From NCBI GenBank assembly GCA_036987155.1, contig BTXY01000003.1, positions 48,483 through 112,482 on the forward strand: DNA of 64,000 bases, given 5' to 3'. Positions 26,251 to 34,413 of this stretch are shown here, piece by piece (the first letter of the stretch is position 1; each line of letters starts with the position of its first letter). The DNA comes from Microsyncoccus archaeolyticus. GTDB taxonomy: Bacteria; Patescibacteriota; Minisyncoccia; Minisyncoccales; Minisyncoccaceae. A program made the position numbers and the translations under genes. A model generated the notes under the pieces. It was not told the origin of the DNA. It did not search any database and was given only the letters and a program-made list of their open reading frames with translations.

Positions 26251-26375
26251 GGTGTTGACAAAAATATAGATTTTTTAAAATTACTTTGATATAATAATAA
26301 AATGGTCGTTTTAAATAAATAATTAATAATTATTAATGCCTTTATTCTTTAATTTAAAGAATAGGGAAAATTTTT

Positions 26376-27053
26376 ATGGTAGACTGGACAGGTATAACTA
26401 TTCTCGCATTGCAACAAGCATGGGAGAGTATTATAGGGTTCTTGCCATTACTTTTAGGAGCTTTTATTATCTTCATCATTGGATGGGTAGTCTCTATTTG
26501 GATTGGAAAATTGGTAGCAGGAGTTTTAAGTGCACTAAAATTTGATAAGATATTCGAGGGTGGTGGATGGAGAGAAGCTTTTGAAAAAGCAGAAATTAAA
26601 GTATCTCCATCAGATTTTATCGGAGCAATAGTTAAATGGATTTTGATTGTAGTATTCTTGATTGTTGCTGCTGATATATTAGGTTGGGTAGCATTTGCTT
26701 CGATATTAGCAAAACTATTAGCTTGGATACCTAATTTAATAGTGTCTATTGCTATTTTTGTTGTTGCTGTGGTTGTTGCAGATATTTTAGGCAAAATGGT
26801 TAAAGCTTCAGTTAAGAAAATGGGAGTAAGCTTGACTAATTTTGTTGGATCAGCTGTAAAATGGTCAATATATGTTTTTGCAATTTTTGCAATATTGTTA
26901 CAACTAGGAATTGCTGCTCCGATTGTTAACACCTTGGTTACTGGTTTTGTTGCAACACTTACAATAGCTTTTGGTTTAGCATTTGGTTTAGGAGGAAAAG
27001 AAGCTGCTGCCAGAGTAATTGAAGAAGCAAAAAACAAGCTTTCTGACAAATAA
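26376..27053 (+). CDS. Conserved TM-helix repeat (MscS-related) membrane protein
   Basis: A 225-residue protein with four to five hydrophobic helices. PF05552-type repeats (GFLPLLLGAFIIFIIGWVVS, AWIPNLIVSIAIFVVAVVVADILGK) and the closing GFVATLTIAFGLAFGLGGKEAA resemble the pore region of MscS channels, but no beta or vestibule domain follows. A pore or channel-accessory role is inference. The long complementary-strand frame here is a shadow of its regular codons. A terminator follows. Confidence 0.82.
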   Translation: MVDWTGITILALQQAWESIIGFLPLLLGAFIIFIIGWVVSIWIGKLVAGVLSALKFDKIFEGGGWREAFEKAEIKVSPSDFIGAIVKWILIVVFLIVAADILGWVAFASILAKLLAWIPNLIVSIAIFVVAVVVADILGKMVKASVKKMGVSLTNFVGSAVKWSIYVFAIFAILLQLGIAAPIVNTLVTGFVATLTIAFGLAFGLGGKEAAARVIEEAKNKLSDK

Positions 27054-27062
27054 TTTATACTT

Positions 27063-27093
27063 TAAACACGCCTCTTTATGGGGTGTGTTTTTT
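27063..27093 (+). terminator. Intrinsic terminator
   Basis: AACACGCC ... GGGGTGTGTT hairpin followed by TTTTTG, after the TM-helix gene. Confidence 0.75.
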
Positions 27094-27095
27094 GT

Positions 27096-27124
27096 TTGAC
27101 CGTTTCTGTATTTTCTAGTATATT
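27096..27124 (+). promoter_or_regulatory. alaS promoter, leaderless geometry
   Basis: TTGACC (27096-27101), 17-nt spacer, TATATT (27119-27124), then 6 nt and the ATG at 27131. One of the cleanest leaderless arrangements in the window. Confidence 0.75.
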
Positions 27125-27130
27125 TAGAAT

Positions 27131-28924
27131 ATGACATCCGAAGAATTAAGGAAAAACTTCTTAGATTTTTTTAAAAAAAGAGGGCACATTGTAGTTCCTT
27201 CTTCTTCTCTTTTGCCGAGCGATAAAACAGTATTGTTTACTACTGCTGGAATGCAGCAGTTTTCTTTGTATTTAGCTGGAGAAAAAGATCCAGTTAAAGA
27301 TTTTGGTTCAAGACATTTAACTTCTTCTCAAAAATGCTTTAGAACTGATGATATTGAAGAAGTAGGAGACGATACCCATCATACTTTTTTCGAAATGCTT
27401 GGAAATTGGTCTATTGGACAAGATGATAAAGGATATTTTAAAGAAGGAGCAATTAAATACGCTTTAGAGTTTTTAGAGGAGTTGGGTTTGGATAAAAATA
27501 GACTGTATATTACTGTTTTTAAAGGAGAAGGGAATATTCCTAAAGATAAAGAAGCAATTGATTTATGGATTAAGAATGGGATTCCTGCTGAGAGAATAAG
27601 AGAATATGAAAAAAAAGATAATTTTTGGGGACCAGTTGGAGAAACAGGTCCTTGCGGGCCATGTTCAGAGTTGCATTATGATAGAGGAGAAAAATATGGC
27701 TGTGGTGGAGCTAATTGCGGACCCAATTGTGATAATTGCAAAAGATTTGTTGAAATATGGAATTTGGTTTTTATGCAATACTTTAAAAACGACAAAGGGG
27801 AATATGAGCTACTTTCTCAAACAAACATTGATACTGGAATTGGTTTTGAAAGATTAGTTTCTTTGCTTCAAGAAAAGAATTCTAGCTATGAAACAGATTT
27901 ATTTAAAGACGTAATATCTAAGATTGAAGAAGAGTCTAATAAAAAATATGAGGATAATAAAAAAGAGTTTAGGGTTATTGCTGATCACTCAAGAGCAATA
28001 GTATTTTTAACCAGTGAGGGGATTATTCCTTCTAATGTTTCTCAAGGATATGTTTTAAGAAGATTAATTAGAAGATCAATTAGGTATTCTAAATTAATAG
28101 GTTTTAATTTTGATCAATTTTATTTTTTATTAGATATTATTGTAGATAAGTATAAAGATATATATCCTGAGGTTGTAAATAAGAAATACAATATTATTAA
28201 GGAAGAAGAAGAAAAGTTTGCAAAAACAATAGAAAAAGGATTATTAATGATTGAAAAATTAATTACAGAGAAAAAAGACAGGACCATAACTGGAGAAGAA
28301 GCTTTTGACTTGTACCAAAGCTATGGTTTCCCTTTAGAATTAGTTGAAGAAATTGCCAACGAGAAAGATTTTCTTGTTGATAAAAGTGGTTTCAATGAAG
28401 CTTTAAAAAAACATCAGGATGTTTCTAGAGAGGGAATGGAAAAGAAATTTGGAGGTGTAGGTAAAGATTCAGGAGAGATGGGAGTAAAATATCATACCTT
28501 AACTCATTTATTGCACGCTGCCTTAAGAAAAGTATTAGGGGATCACGTTAAGCAAATGGGTTCAGACATTAACTCTGAGCGCTTAAGGTTTGATTTTGCT
28601 CATGGTATTAAAATGACAGAAGAAGAAATCAAGAAAGTAGAAGATTTAGTTAATGAAAAAATTAAAGAAGGACTAATTGTTGAAAAACAAGAGATGTCCC
28701 TTGATAAAGCGATAAATGATGGGGCATTAGCGTTTTTTAAAGATAAATACGGAGAAATGGTTTTTGTTTGGACAATTTTTAATCCCCAAACAAAAGAGGT
28801 TTTTTCTAAAGAAGTTTGTGGGGGTCCTCATGTCGAGACCTTGAAAGATTTAGGAATATTTAAGATAATAAAAGAAGAAAGTTCAAGTGCAGGAGTTAGA
28901 AGAATAAAAGCAATATTAAAATGA
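27131..28924 (+). CDS. alaS: Alanyl-tRNA synthetase lacking the C-Ala domain
   Basis: Charges tRNA-Ala. The catalytic domain begins SEELRKNFLDFFKKRGH; motif 2 region HTFFEMLGNWSIGQ, zinc-like GCGGANCGPNCDNC and motif 3 NIDTGIGFERLVSLLQ are present. The editing domain keeps its HxxxH (THLLHAALRK) and CGGPHV zinc ligands. At 597 residues it stops right after editing; E. coli AlaRS has 876 with a coiled coil and C-Ala domain for dimerisation and tRNA bridging. Compact AlaRS forms occur in CPR. It overlaps the next gene by 4 nt. Confidence 0.95.
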   Translation: MTSEELRKNFLDFFKKRGHIVVPSSSLLPSDKTVLFTTAGMQQFSLYLAGEKDPVKDFGSRHLTSSQKCFRTDDIEEVGDDTHHTFFEMLGNWSIGQDDKGYFKEGAIKYALEFLEELGLDKNRLYITVFKGEGNIPKDKEAIDLWIKNGIPAERIREYEKKDNFWGPVGETGPCGPCSELHYDRGEKYGCGGANCGPNCDNCKRFVEIWNLVFMQYFKNDKGEYELLSQTNIDTGIGFERLVSLLQEKNSSYETDLFKDVISKIEEESNKKYEDNKKEFRVIADHSRAIVFLTSEGIIPSNVSQGYVLRRLIRRSIRYSKLIGFNFDQFYFLLDIIVDKYKDIYPEVVNKKYNIIKEEEEKFAKTIEKGLLMIEKLITEKKDRTITGEEAFDLYQSYGFPLELVEEIANEKDFLVDKSGFNEALKKHQDVSREGMEKKFGGVGKDSGEMGVKYHTLTHLLHAALRKVLGDHVKQMGSDINSERLRFDFAHGIKMTEEEIKKVEDLVNEKIKEGLIVEKQEMSLDKAINDGALAFFKDKYGEMVFVWTIFNPQTKEVFSKEVCGGPHVETLKDLGIFKIIKEESSSAGVRRIKAILK

Positions 28925-30147
28925 AAAAAATATATGACATTGTTCCACCAAGCAAGGTGGAAAGCGTGTTAAAGCCAAAAGAAAATACAATTCACACTCC
29001 TCAAAAGAAAAGAAAGTTTCCTTTCAGAATTATTTTAGTTTTTTTAGTCGGTATTATTCTTTATGGATTTTTTATGGATGGACATGCTCAGGTTATAATC
29101 TATCCTAAAACTAATAGCTCTAATGGAGAAGAAACAATGACAGTTAATTTAAAACAAGGAACAATTGATTTAGAGAATAAAATTGTATCTGGCATTATAT
29201 TTTCCAATGCCCAAGATTTTGTTCAAGAATATCAAGCAACAGGGAAAAGCGACAAAGACAAAAAAGCAACGGGAACAATTAGAGTTTTCAATAAATTAAA
29301 TCCAGGTAAACCATTGACTTTAGTTAAAGGAACTAGATTTCTTGAAGGGAATGGAGATTTAATTTATAGGGCTGTCTCTGGATTTACAATTCCTCAGGCT
29401 AAAACAATCGATGGTAAATTTACTAATGGATATGTTGATATAAAAGTTGAAGCAGACGAAGCTGGAGAAGAATATAATATTAGCTCAGGAACATTTTCAG
29501 TTCCAGGACTTAGTGGAACAGAATATTTTTCTGGAATTTGGGGAGAAGTAATTAGTCCAATGACTGGAGGAACTACTTCTGAGGTAAGTGTTGTTTTATC
29601 TAGTGATTTAGAAGCAGCAGAAGAAGATTTTAGAGATAAATTTCAGATTAAGAACAAAGAAGATTTAAAAAATAGCATTCCTTCAAACTATATTTTCTAT
29701 GAAGAAGGTTTCATAACTGAATTTGAAAATATTGTAATTGGAGCCAAGAAAGGAGAAGAGGTTGCTTCTTTTACTGTTTCAGGAAAGGTTAAAACAGAAG
29801 TAATGGCTTTTAGAAAAGAAGACGTGGAAAGTGTTCTTAAAAATACTATATTGGGGCAAACATCAGAACTTATTGTTCCTGATAGTTTAAAGTATAATTT
29901 GGTAGAAAAGAAAAATAAAGAGGGGGGAATGGAGATAAAAATTTCTTATGAAGGGAAAAGTTACTGGCTTCCGGATAATGAATTTCTTTTACAAAGTGTA
30001 CTAGGTAAAGAAAAAAGCTATTCTCTTTCTTTATTACAAAACATACCAGAAGTAGAAAGAGCGGAAATTAATCTCAGCCCCTTTTTTAAGACAAAGAATC
30101 CAAATAGTAAGAATAACATTGAAATTAAACTGGAATTTGGTCAATAA
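28921..30147 (+). CDS. Membrane-anchored baseplate-J-like protein
   Basis: A 408-residue protein: ~38 cytoplasmic residues, one helix (IILVFLVGIILYGFFMDG) and a large outer part. Residues ~110-190 (ATGTIRVFNKL, TLVKGTRFLEGNGDLIYRAV, GYVDIKVEADEAGEEYNI) resemble the baseplate J/gp47 domain seen in phage and contractile systems, here in an anchored form found in CPR. No other tail-like genes are nearby, so a role in a secretion apparatus is unsupported. ATGA overlap with alaS implies co-expression. Confidence 0.7.
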   Translation: MKKIYDIVPPSKVESVLKPKENTIHTPQKKRKFPFRIILVFLVGIILYGFFMDGHAQVIIYPKTNSSNGEETMTVNLKQGTIDLENKIVSGIIFSNAQDFVQEYQATGKSDKDKKATGTIRVFNKLNPGKPLTLVKGTRFLEGNGDLIYRAVSGFTIPQAKTIDGKFTNGYVDIKVEADEAGEEYNISSGTFSVPGLSGTEYFSGIWGEVISPMTGGTTSEVSVVLSSDLEAAEEDFRDKFQIKNKEDLKNSIPSNYIFYEEGFITEFENIVIGAKKGEEVASFTVSGKVKTEVMAFRKEDVESVLKNTILGQTSELIVPDSLKYNLVEKKNKEGGMEIKISYEGKSYWLPDNEFLLQSVLGKEKSYSLSLLQNIPEVERAEINLSPFFKTKNPNSKNNIEIKLEFGQ

Positions 30148-30170
30148 AGCACATAAAAGAGCTTAATCTC

Positions 30171-30199
30171 TTGACCAAAATCAAAAATTCTGATAATGT
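30171..30199 (+). promoter_or_regulatory. Promoter of the infA ribosomal operon
   Basis: TTGACC (30171-30176), 17-nt spacer, TAATGT (30194-30199), about 15 nt of A/T-rich leader to the ATG at 30222. Confidence 0.6.
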
Positions 30200-30221
30200 T
30201 TTATTATCTCAAAATTAAACA

Positions 30222-30443
30222 ATGAAAAATGACGATAAAATAAAGAAAGAGGGGACAGTAACAGAAAGTCTTCCAGATGGTTTTTTTAGAGTTAAGCTTG
30301 ATGATGAAGATTTTGAAGTTTTAGCTCACTTGGCCGGAAAATTAAGGATATACAAGATTAAAATCCTAGCTGGAGATAGGGTTACTGTTGAAATGACTCC
30401 TTATGATAAAAAAAGAGGGAGAATCATTTTTAGAAAGAAATAA
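30222..30443 (+). CDS. infA: Translation initiation factor IF-1
   Basis: A 73-residue S1/OB-fold protein that binds the 30S A site during initiation. IKKEGTVTESLPDGFFRVKL, the AHLAGKLRIYKIKILAGDRVTVE core and TPYDKKRGRIIFRKK ending are diagnostic. First gene of a spc/alpha-like operon. No Shine-Dalgarno precedes it (TCAAAATTAAACA-ATG). Confidence 0.96.
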   Translation: MKNDDKIKKEGTVTESLPDGFFRVKLDDEDFEVLAHLAGKLRIYKIKILAGDRVTVEMTPYDKKRGRIIFRKK

Positions 30444-30445
30444 TT

Positions 30446-30565
30446 ATGAAAGTAAAGCCATCAATTAAGAAAATTTGCAAAGATTGTAAGATCGTCAAAA
30501 GAGAAGGTCGTATTTATGTTATTTGTAAGAAAAATCCTAAGCACAAACAAAGACAGGGTGCATAA
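30446..30565 (+). CDS. rpmJ: 50S ribosomal protein L36
   Basis: A 39-residue zinc protein: MKVKPSIKKICKDCKIVKRE, with ligands Cys11, Cys14, Cys27 and His33, and the final HKQRQG. It sits between infA and rpsM, its standard position. The preceding AAATAATT is complementary to the 16S tail. Confidence 0.96.
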   Translation: MKVKPSIKKICKDCKIVKREGRIYVICKKNPKHKQRQGA

Positions 30566-30570
30566 AATTT

Positions 30571-30960
30571 ATGGCAAGAGTTGTAGGTGTAAACATACCA
30601 GATGAAAAATCAATATTGATCGGTCTCACATATATCTATGGGATTGGTTTATCTTTAAGTAAAAAGATATTAGAACAAGCAAAAATTGATGGAAATAAAA
30701 AAGCAAAAGAATTAACACCAGATGATTTAAATGTTTTAAAGCAAATTATTGAAAAGAATTACAGAGTTGAAGGAGAATTGAAGAGAGATATAATGACTAA
30801 TATTAAAAGATTGAGAGATATTTCTTCTTGGAGAGGACATAGACATGCTAAGGGATTACCTGTAAGAGGACAGACAACAAGGATAAACAGCAGGACAGTA
30901 AGGGGCAATGTAAGAAAAACAGTTGGCTCAGGAAGAAAAGCTCCACCATCACCTAAATAA
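30571..30960 (+). CDS. rpsM: 30S ribosomal protein S13
   Basis: A 129-residue S13. ARVVGVNIPDEKSILIGLTYIYGIG at the start and the C-terminal SWRGHRHAKGLPVRGQTTRINSRT are the family signatures. It contacts the P-site tRNA in the 30S head. It follows rpmJ by 5 nt. Confidence 0.97.
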   Translation: MARVVGVNIPDEKSILIGLTYIYGIGLSLSKKILEQAKIDGNKKAKELTPDDLNVLKQIIEKNYRVEGELKRDIMTNIKRLRDISSWRGHRHAKGLPVRGQTTRINSRTVRGNVRKTVGSGRKAPPSPK

Positions 30961-30968
30961 TAATTACT

Positions 30969-31418
30969 ATGGGGAAAAAACACGTTATTGCGAAAACTGA
31001 AGAAGAGATGATTAAAGAAGGCGAAGCTGTTGAAAAAGCTATTGCCAAAGATGTAAAAGTTTCAAAGACTTCTGGAAAAGAGGGTAGATTTTATATCTTT
31101 AGTTCTTACAACAATACAATTATTACTTTAACAGATGAAAGTGGAAACGTTTTAGCTTCTCGTTCAGCTGGTAGAATAGGATTCAAAGGAACAAAGAAAT
31201 CAACTCCTTTTGCTGCTTCGAAAACAGCTGAAACAGTGGGTCAAATCGCTGAAAAAATGGGAGTAAAAAAAGTTCATATAGTTGTAAAAGGTATTGGGTC
31301 TGGAAGAGATTCAGCGATAAGATCAATTGCCAATCAAGGATTCGAAGTTTATTCAATAAAAGACACGACACCAGTTCCACACAATGGCTGTCGTCCTAAA
31401 AAACCAAGAAGATTGTAA
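30969..31418 (+). CDS. rpsK: 30S ribosomal protein S11 with N-terminal extension
   Basis: S11 core begins near residue 38 (GRFYIFSSYNNTIITLTDESG) and ends with KDTTPVPHNGCRPKKPRRL; the Asn-Gly (HNGC) isoaspartate site is present. The first ~37 residues (KTEEEMIKEGEAVEKAIAKD) are a charged extension absent in E. coli. Located between rpsM and rpsD as usual. Confidence 0.96.
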   Translation: MGKKHVIAKTEEEMIKEGEAVEKAIAKDVKVSKTSGKEGRFYIFSSYNNTIITLTDESGNVLASRSAGRIGFKGTKKSTPFAASKTAETVGQIAEKMGVKKVHIVVKGIGSGRDSAIRSIANQGFEVYSIKDTTPVPHNGCRPKKPRRL

Positions 31419-31419
31419 T

Positions 31420-32049
31420 ATGCAAACAAAAAACTGTAAAATTTGTAGAAGGCTAGGAGAAAAGCTTTTCTTAAAAGGAGAAAGATGCATGTCAGCTAAA
31501 TGCGCAATGATTAAGAGACCTTTTCCTCCAGGACAAAAACCTAAAAAAAGAAGAGGGGCTTTTTCTGAATATGGAAAAGAATTAAGAGAAAAGCAAAAGA
31601 TGAAAAAATGGTATAATTTAAGTGAGCGTCAAATGGAAAAATATGTTAATGATGTTGCAGAAAAAAGAGCAAAGACTGAAAACGTTGCAGACGCTTTAAT
31701 TGAAAAAATAGAAAGTAGACTAGATAATATTATTTTTCGTTTGGGACTTGCTAAATCAAGAGCTCAGGCATCTAAATTGGTTTCTCATGGGCATTTTATG
31801 GTTAATGGAAGAAAAGTTGACATTCCTTCGTATGAAGTAAAAATTGGAGACGTAATATCAATAAGGCCTGGATCAAAGAAAAAGGAACCATTAAAAGATT
31901 TAGATGCTTTAATGAAGAATTATAAAATGCCTAAATGGCTTGATTTTGATAAAGAAAAAGGAGAGGGCAAGTTTGTTAAAAAACCTGGTTCAGCTGATGT
32001 TCAGTTGCCAGTTGAGATTGCCACTCTTTTTGAGCATTATTCAAGATAA
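31420..32049 (+). CDS. rpsD: 30S ribosomal protein S4
   Basis: A 209-residue S4. The N-terminal zinc-type Cys set (NCKICRRLGEKLFLKGERC then SAKC) and the S4 RNA-binding domain (RLDNIIFRLGLAKSRAQASKLVSHGH) are clear. ATG 31420 lies 1 nt after the rpsK stop; an in-frame upstream codon at 31384 lies in rpsK and is rejected. S4 nucleates 30S assembly. Confidence 0.97.
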   Translation: MQTKNCKICRRLGEKLFLKGERCMSAKCAMIKRPFPPGQKPKKRRGAFSEYGKELREKQKMKKWYNLSERQMEKYVNDVAEKRAKTENVADALIEKIESRLDNIIFRLGLAKSRAQASKLVSHGHFMVNGRKVDIPSYEVKIGDVISIRPGSKKKEPLKDLDALMKNYKMPKWLDFDKEKGEGKFVKKPGSADVQLPVEIATLFEHYSR

Positions 32050-32065
32050 TAATAAAAAAATAATT

Positions 32066-32812
32066 ATGATTCCATTACCAACATCAATAAAAGGTAAAAA
32101 AATAAAGGATAATTGTGAAGTATTTGAAATAGAATCCTTGTATCCAGGATATGGTGTGACTATTGGTAATGCCTTAAGAAGGGTTCTTTTGTCATCTTTA
32201 AACGGTGCAGCAGTAACTGAAGTAAAGATTAAAGATGCTCCTCATGAATTTTCAACTCTTTCAGGGATAAAGGAAGATGTTTTGCATATCTTAATGAATT
32301 TAAAACAATTAAGATTTAAGATTTTTACTGACGAACCTCAAGTAGCAATTTTAAAAATAAAAGGCGAAAAAGAAGCAAAAGGTTCTGATTTTGAATATTC
32401 TCCAGAATTAAAATTAGCAAACCCAGATTTATATATTGCTCAATTAACAGATAAGAGTGCAGAACTAGAAATTGAAATTAAAGTTGAAAAAGGAGTAGGA
32501 TATGTTTTTCAAGAAGAAAAAGATGAAAAGAAAGGAATAGGTGTGATTGGACTAGATGCAGCTTTTACTCCTATTGTAAAAGCAAATTATGTTGTTGAAA
32601 ACATGAGAGTTGGGCAAAGAACTGATTTTGAAAAAATTTCTTTAGAAATTGAAACAGATGGAACTATTTCTCCTTCAGAAGCATTGAAAGAATCATTAAG
32701 TATCTTGATTTCTCACTTCAACTTTTTAGATGAAGAGCTTAAAGTAGAAAAAACAGACGAGATTGTAGAAGAAAAGAAAAAAACTACAAAAAAAACAACA
32801 AAGAAAAAATAA
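32066..32812 (+). CDS. rpoA: RNA polymerase alpha subunit without C-terminal domain
   Basis: Alpha-NTD is complete: YPGYGVTIGNALRRVLLSSLNGAAVTEVKI, SGIKEDVLHILMNLKQ and GVIGLDAAFTPIVKANYVVE form the dimerisation and beta-binding surfaces. At 248 residues it ends after SHFNFLDEE with a Lys/Thr-rich tail (KKKTTKKTTKKK), so the whole alpha-CTD, which binds UP elements and activators, is absent. I start at ATG 32066, preceded by AAAATAATT. Lies between rpsD and rplQ, the standard order, so it is not a cloning artefact or frameshift at the 3' end. Confidence 0.95.
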   Translation: MIPLPTSIKGKKIKDNCEVFEIESLYPGYGVTIGNALRRVLLSSLNGAAVTEVKIKDAPHEFSTLSGIKEDVLHILMNLKQLRFKIFTDEPQVAILKIKGEKEAKGSDFEYSPELKLANPDLYIAQLTDKSAELEIEIKVEKGVGYVFQEEKDEKKGIGVIGLDAAFTPIVKANYVVENMRVGQRTDFEKISLEIETDGTISPSEALKESLSILISHFNFLDEELKVEKTDEIVEEKKKTTKKTTKKK

Positions 32813-32813
32813 T

Positions 32814-33161
32814 ATGAACAAGCAGAAGAAAGGAAGAAAATTTAATAGAAAGACAGATCAAAGAAGGGCCTTATTAAAAACGTTGGCCACCTCTTTGATT
32901 TTAAAAGGAAAGATAAAAACAACAGAAGCTAAAGCAAAAGAATTGTCTCGCTTTATTGAAAAGAAAATTACTAAAGCTAAGAAGAGCGGAGTTGCTACAC
33001 TGAGATATTTAAGAGGATATTTTTCAGAAAGGACTGCTAAGAAATTAATGGAAGAAGTTGCTCCAAAATATAAAGAAAGAAAAGGAGGATATACAAGAGT
33101 TATTAAAATGGGTCAAAGAAAGTCAGATAGCGCTAAAATGGCAATAATAGAATTAGTTTAA
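32814..33161 (+). CDS. rplQ: 50S ribosomal protein L17
   Basis: A 115-residue L17: KGRKFNRKTDQRRALLKTLATSLILKGKIKTTEAKAKELSRF-type N-terminus (shown here only in part) and the RVIKMGQRKSDSAKMAIIEL end match the family. It follows rpoA by 1 nt. Contributes to the peptide-exit region of the 50S. Confidence 0.96.
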   Translation: MNKQKKGRKFNRKTDQRRALLKTLATSLILKGKIKTTEAKAKELSRFIEKKITKAKKSGVATLRYLRGYFSERTAKKLMEEVAPKYKERKGGYTRVIKMGQRKSDSAKMAIIELV

Positions 33162-33166
33162 AAATT

Positions 33167-33526
33167 ATGGAAAAGACAAAGACAAAAAAAGAATTCATAG
33201 TTGACGCAAAAGGAAAGGTATTAGGAAGATTGGCCACAGAGATAGCATTGATTCTTCAAGGAAAGAACAGTGTTGATTATATGCCCAATAAAGATTTGGA
33301 GCACTTTGTAGTTGTTAAGAATATCAAGAAAATAAAAGTTACAGGAAGAAAAATGGAAGATAAGATATATTTTAGCCATTCTGGTTTTCTGGGAGGAGAC
33401 AAATATACGCCGATGAAAGTTATTTTTGATAAAAAGCCAGGAGAAATTTTAATTAAAGCAGTATCTGGCATGCTTCCTAAAAATAGATTAAGAGATAGAA
33501 GAATAAAAAGAATAAAGTTTGAATAG
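33167..33526 (+). CDS. rplM: 50S ribosomal protein L13
   Basis: A 119-residue L13: VDAKGKVLGRLATEIALILQGK, NKDLEHFVVVKNIKKIKVTG, YFSHSGFLGG and KAVSGMLPKNRLRDRRIKRIK are family marks. It is shorter than the 142 residues of E. coli, missing the C-terminal tail. Followed 1 nt later by rpsI, the conserved pair. Confidence 0.95.
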   Translation: MEKTKTKKEFIVDAKGKVLGRLATEIALILQGKNSVDYMPNKDLEHFVVVKNIKKIKVTGRKMEDKIYFSHSGFLGGDKYTPMKVIFDKKPGEILIKAVSGMLPKNRLRDRRIKRIKFE

Positions 33527-33527
33527 T

Positions 33528-34037
33528 ATGGTTAAAGAAAAAGAAGAAAAAACAAAAAAGAAAGCCCCTGTTAAAAAAAGAGTTGTTAAAAAGAAAGAAA
33601 CAGAAGAAGTCGTTCAGGAGGAACCAATAATTAAAGAAAAGAATAGCGCAGAATATTATCAGGGAATAGGGAGGAGAAAAACTTCTGTAGCTAGGGTTAG
33701 ATTGTATAACAAAAAGAATGGATCAGCGTCTATTAATGGAAAGAAACTAGAACAGTATTTTTTAACAGAAGCGCTTCAAAAAACAGCTATATCTCCTTTA
33801 GATAAAATGAAATCATTAGATAGGTTTGAAATTAAAGTTGTGGTTAAAGGAGGGGGAATTAATTCTCAAGCAGAAGCAGTAAGGCATGGAATAGCAAGAG
33901 CATTAGTTGTATTTAATCAAGAATACAAAAAAAGATTAAGGAAAGCCGGTCTTTTAACAAGAGACTCGAGAATGAAAGAAAGAAAGAAATTTGGTTTAAA
34001 AAGAGCTAGAAGAGCTCCACAGTGGTCAAAAAGATAA
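33528..34037 (+). CDS. rpsI: 30S ribosomal protein S9 with Lys-rich N-terminal extension
   Basis: The S9 core begins near residue 40 (YYQGIGRRKTSVARVRLY) and ends RKAGLLTRDSRMKERKKFGLKRARRAPQWSKR, whose terminal SKR reaches the P-site tRNA. The first ~38 residues are a K/E-rich extension not found in E. coli. ATG 33528 is chosen over a TTG at 33519 inside rplM. Terminator follows; last gene of the operon. Confidence 0.95.
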   Translation: MVKEKEEKTKKKAPVKKRVVKKKETEEVVQEEPIIKEKNSAEYYQGIGRRKTSVARVRLYNKKNGSASINGKKLEQYFLTEALQKTAISPLDKMKSLDRFEIKVVVKGGGINSQAEAVRHGIARALVVFNQEYKKRLRKAGLLTRDSRMKERKKFGLKRARRAPQWSKR

Positions 34038-34062
34038 AAAAGAGGGGTTCCCTCTTTTTTTT
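34036..34062 (+). terminator. Terminator of the ribosomal operon
   Basis: A-run, GAGGG-GTT-CCCTC stem, then eight T. A TTGACA at 34061-34066 starts the next promoter immediately. Confidence 0.85.
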
Positions 34063-34123
34063 GACAAATTTAACAATATATATTATTGTCTTTTTAGCAC
34101 ATTATAGTATCAGGGAGAGAAAA

Positions 34124-34381
34124 ATGGAAAAAATTATTAGTCTTAAAAAAGCTGCCACTCTGTTGGGTTTTAGTAGCGTAGCTAAGGTATTGGAATTGAT
34201 TAGAAAAGGAAATCTCAATGGAAAAATTGAGAATAAAAGGTATGTTGTTATTGTTGATGAAAAATTAAAAGCTCTTTCATCTCCAGCTAAACACAAAAAT
34301 ATTTTAAAAAGTCATAGGCTTTTTCAAGACCCTCATTACCGTAAAAGGTGGCCGAGACTATTAAATCAAATTTCTCGCTAA
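34124..34381 (+). CDS. Small helix-turn-helix protein, excisionase-like
   Basis: An 85-residue protein whose first ~50 residues (ISLKKAATLLGFSSVAKVLELIRKGNLNGK then ENKRYVVIV, split here) look like a winged MerR/Xis-type DNA-binding domain (HTH_17). The rest is basic. A target is unknown. It is preceded by AGGGAGAG, a Shine-Dalgarno-like sequence rare here, and lies in a 300-nt slot between two terminators, as a small independent gene. I start at ATG 34124; the longer frame includes the S9 terminator. Confidence 0.65.
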   Translation: MEKIISLKKAATLLGFSSVAKVLELIRKGNLNGKIENKRYVVIVDEKLKALSSPAKHKNILKSHRLFQDPHYRKRWPRLLNQISR

Positions 34382-34387
34382 AAATAT

Positions 34388-34413
34388 CCTCTATTCGTTT
34401 TAGAGGTTTTTTT
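34388..34413. terminator. Bidirectional terminator
   Basis: CCTCTA (34388-34393) and TAGAGG (34401-34406) followed by seven T, between the HTH gene and the convergent PEGA gene. Confidence 0.75.

Noticed and set aside
26354..27049. 231-codon minus-strand frame opposite the TM-helix protein
   Set aside because: Mirror frame of a regular hydrophobic protein; low-complexity Ala/Ile/Thr translation and no start signals.
28921..30147. Baseplate-J-like protein as part of a contractile injection system or prophage
   Set aside because: No sheath, tube, spike or other phage genes are nearby and the protein has a membrane anchor.
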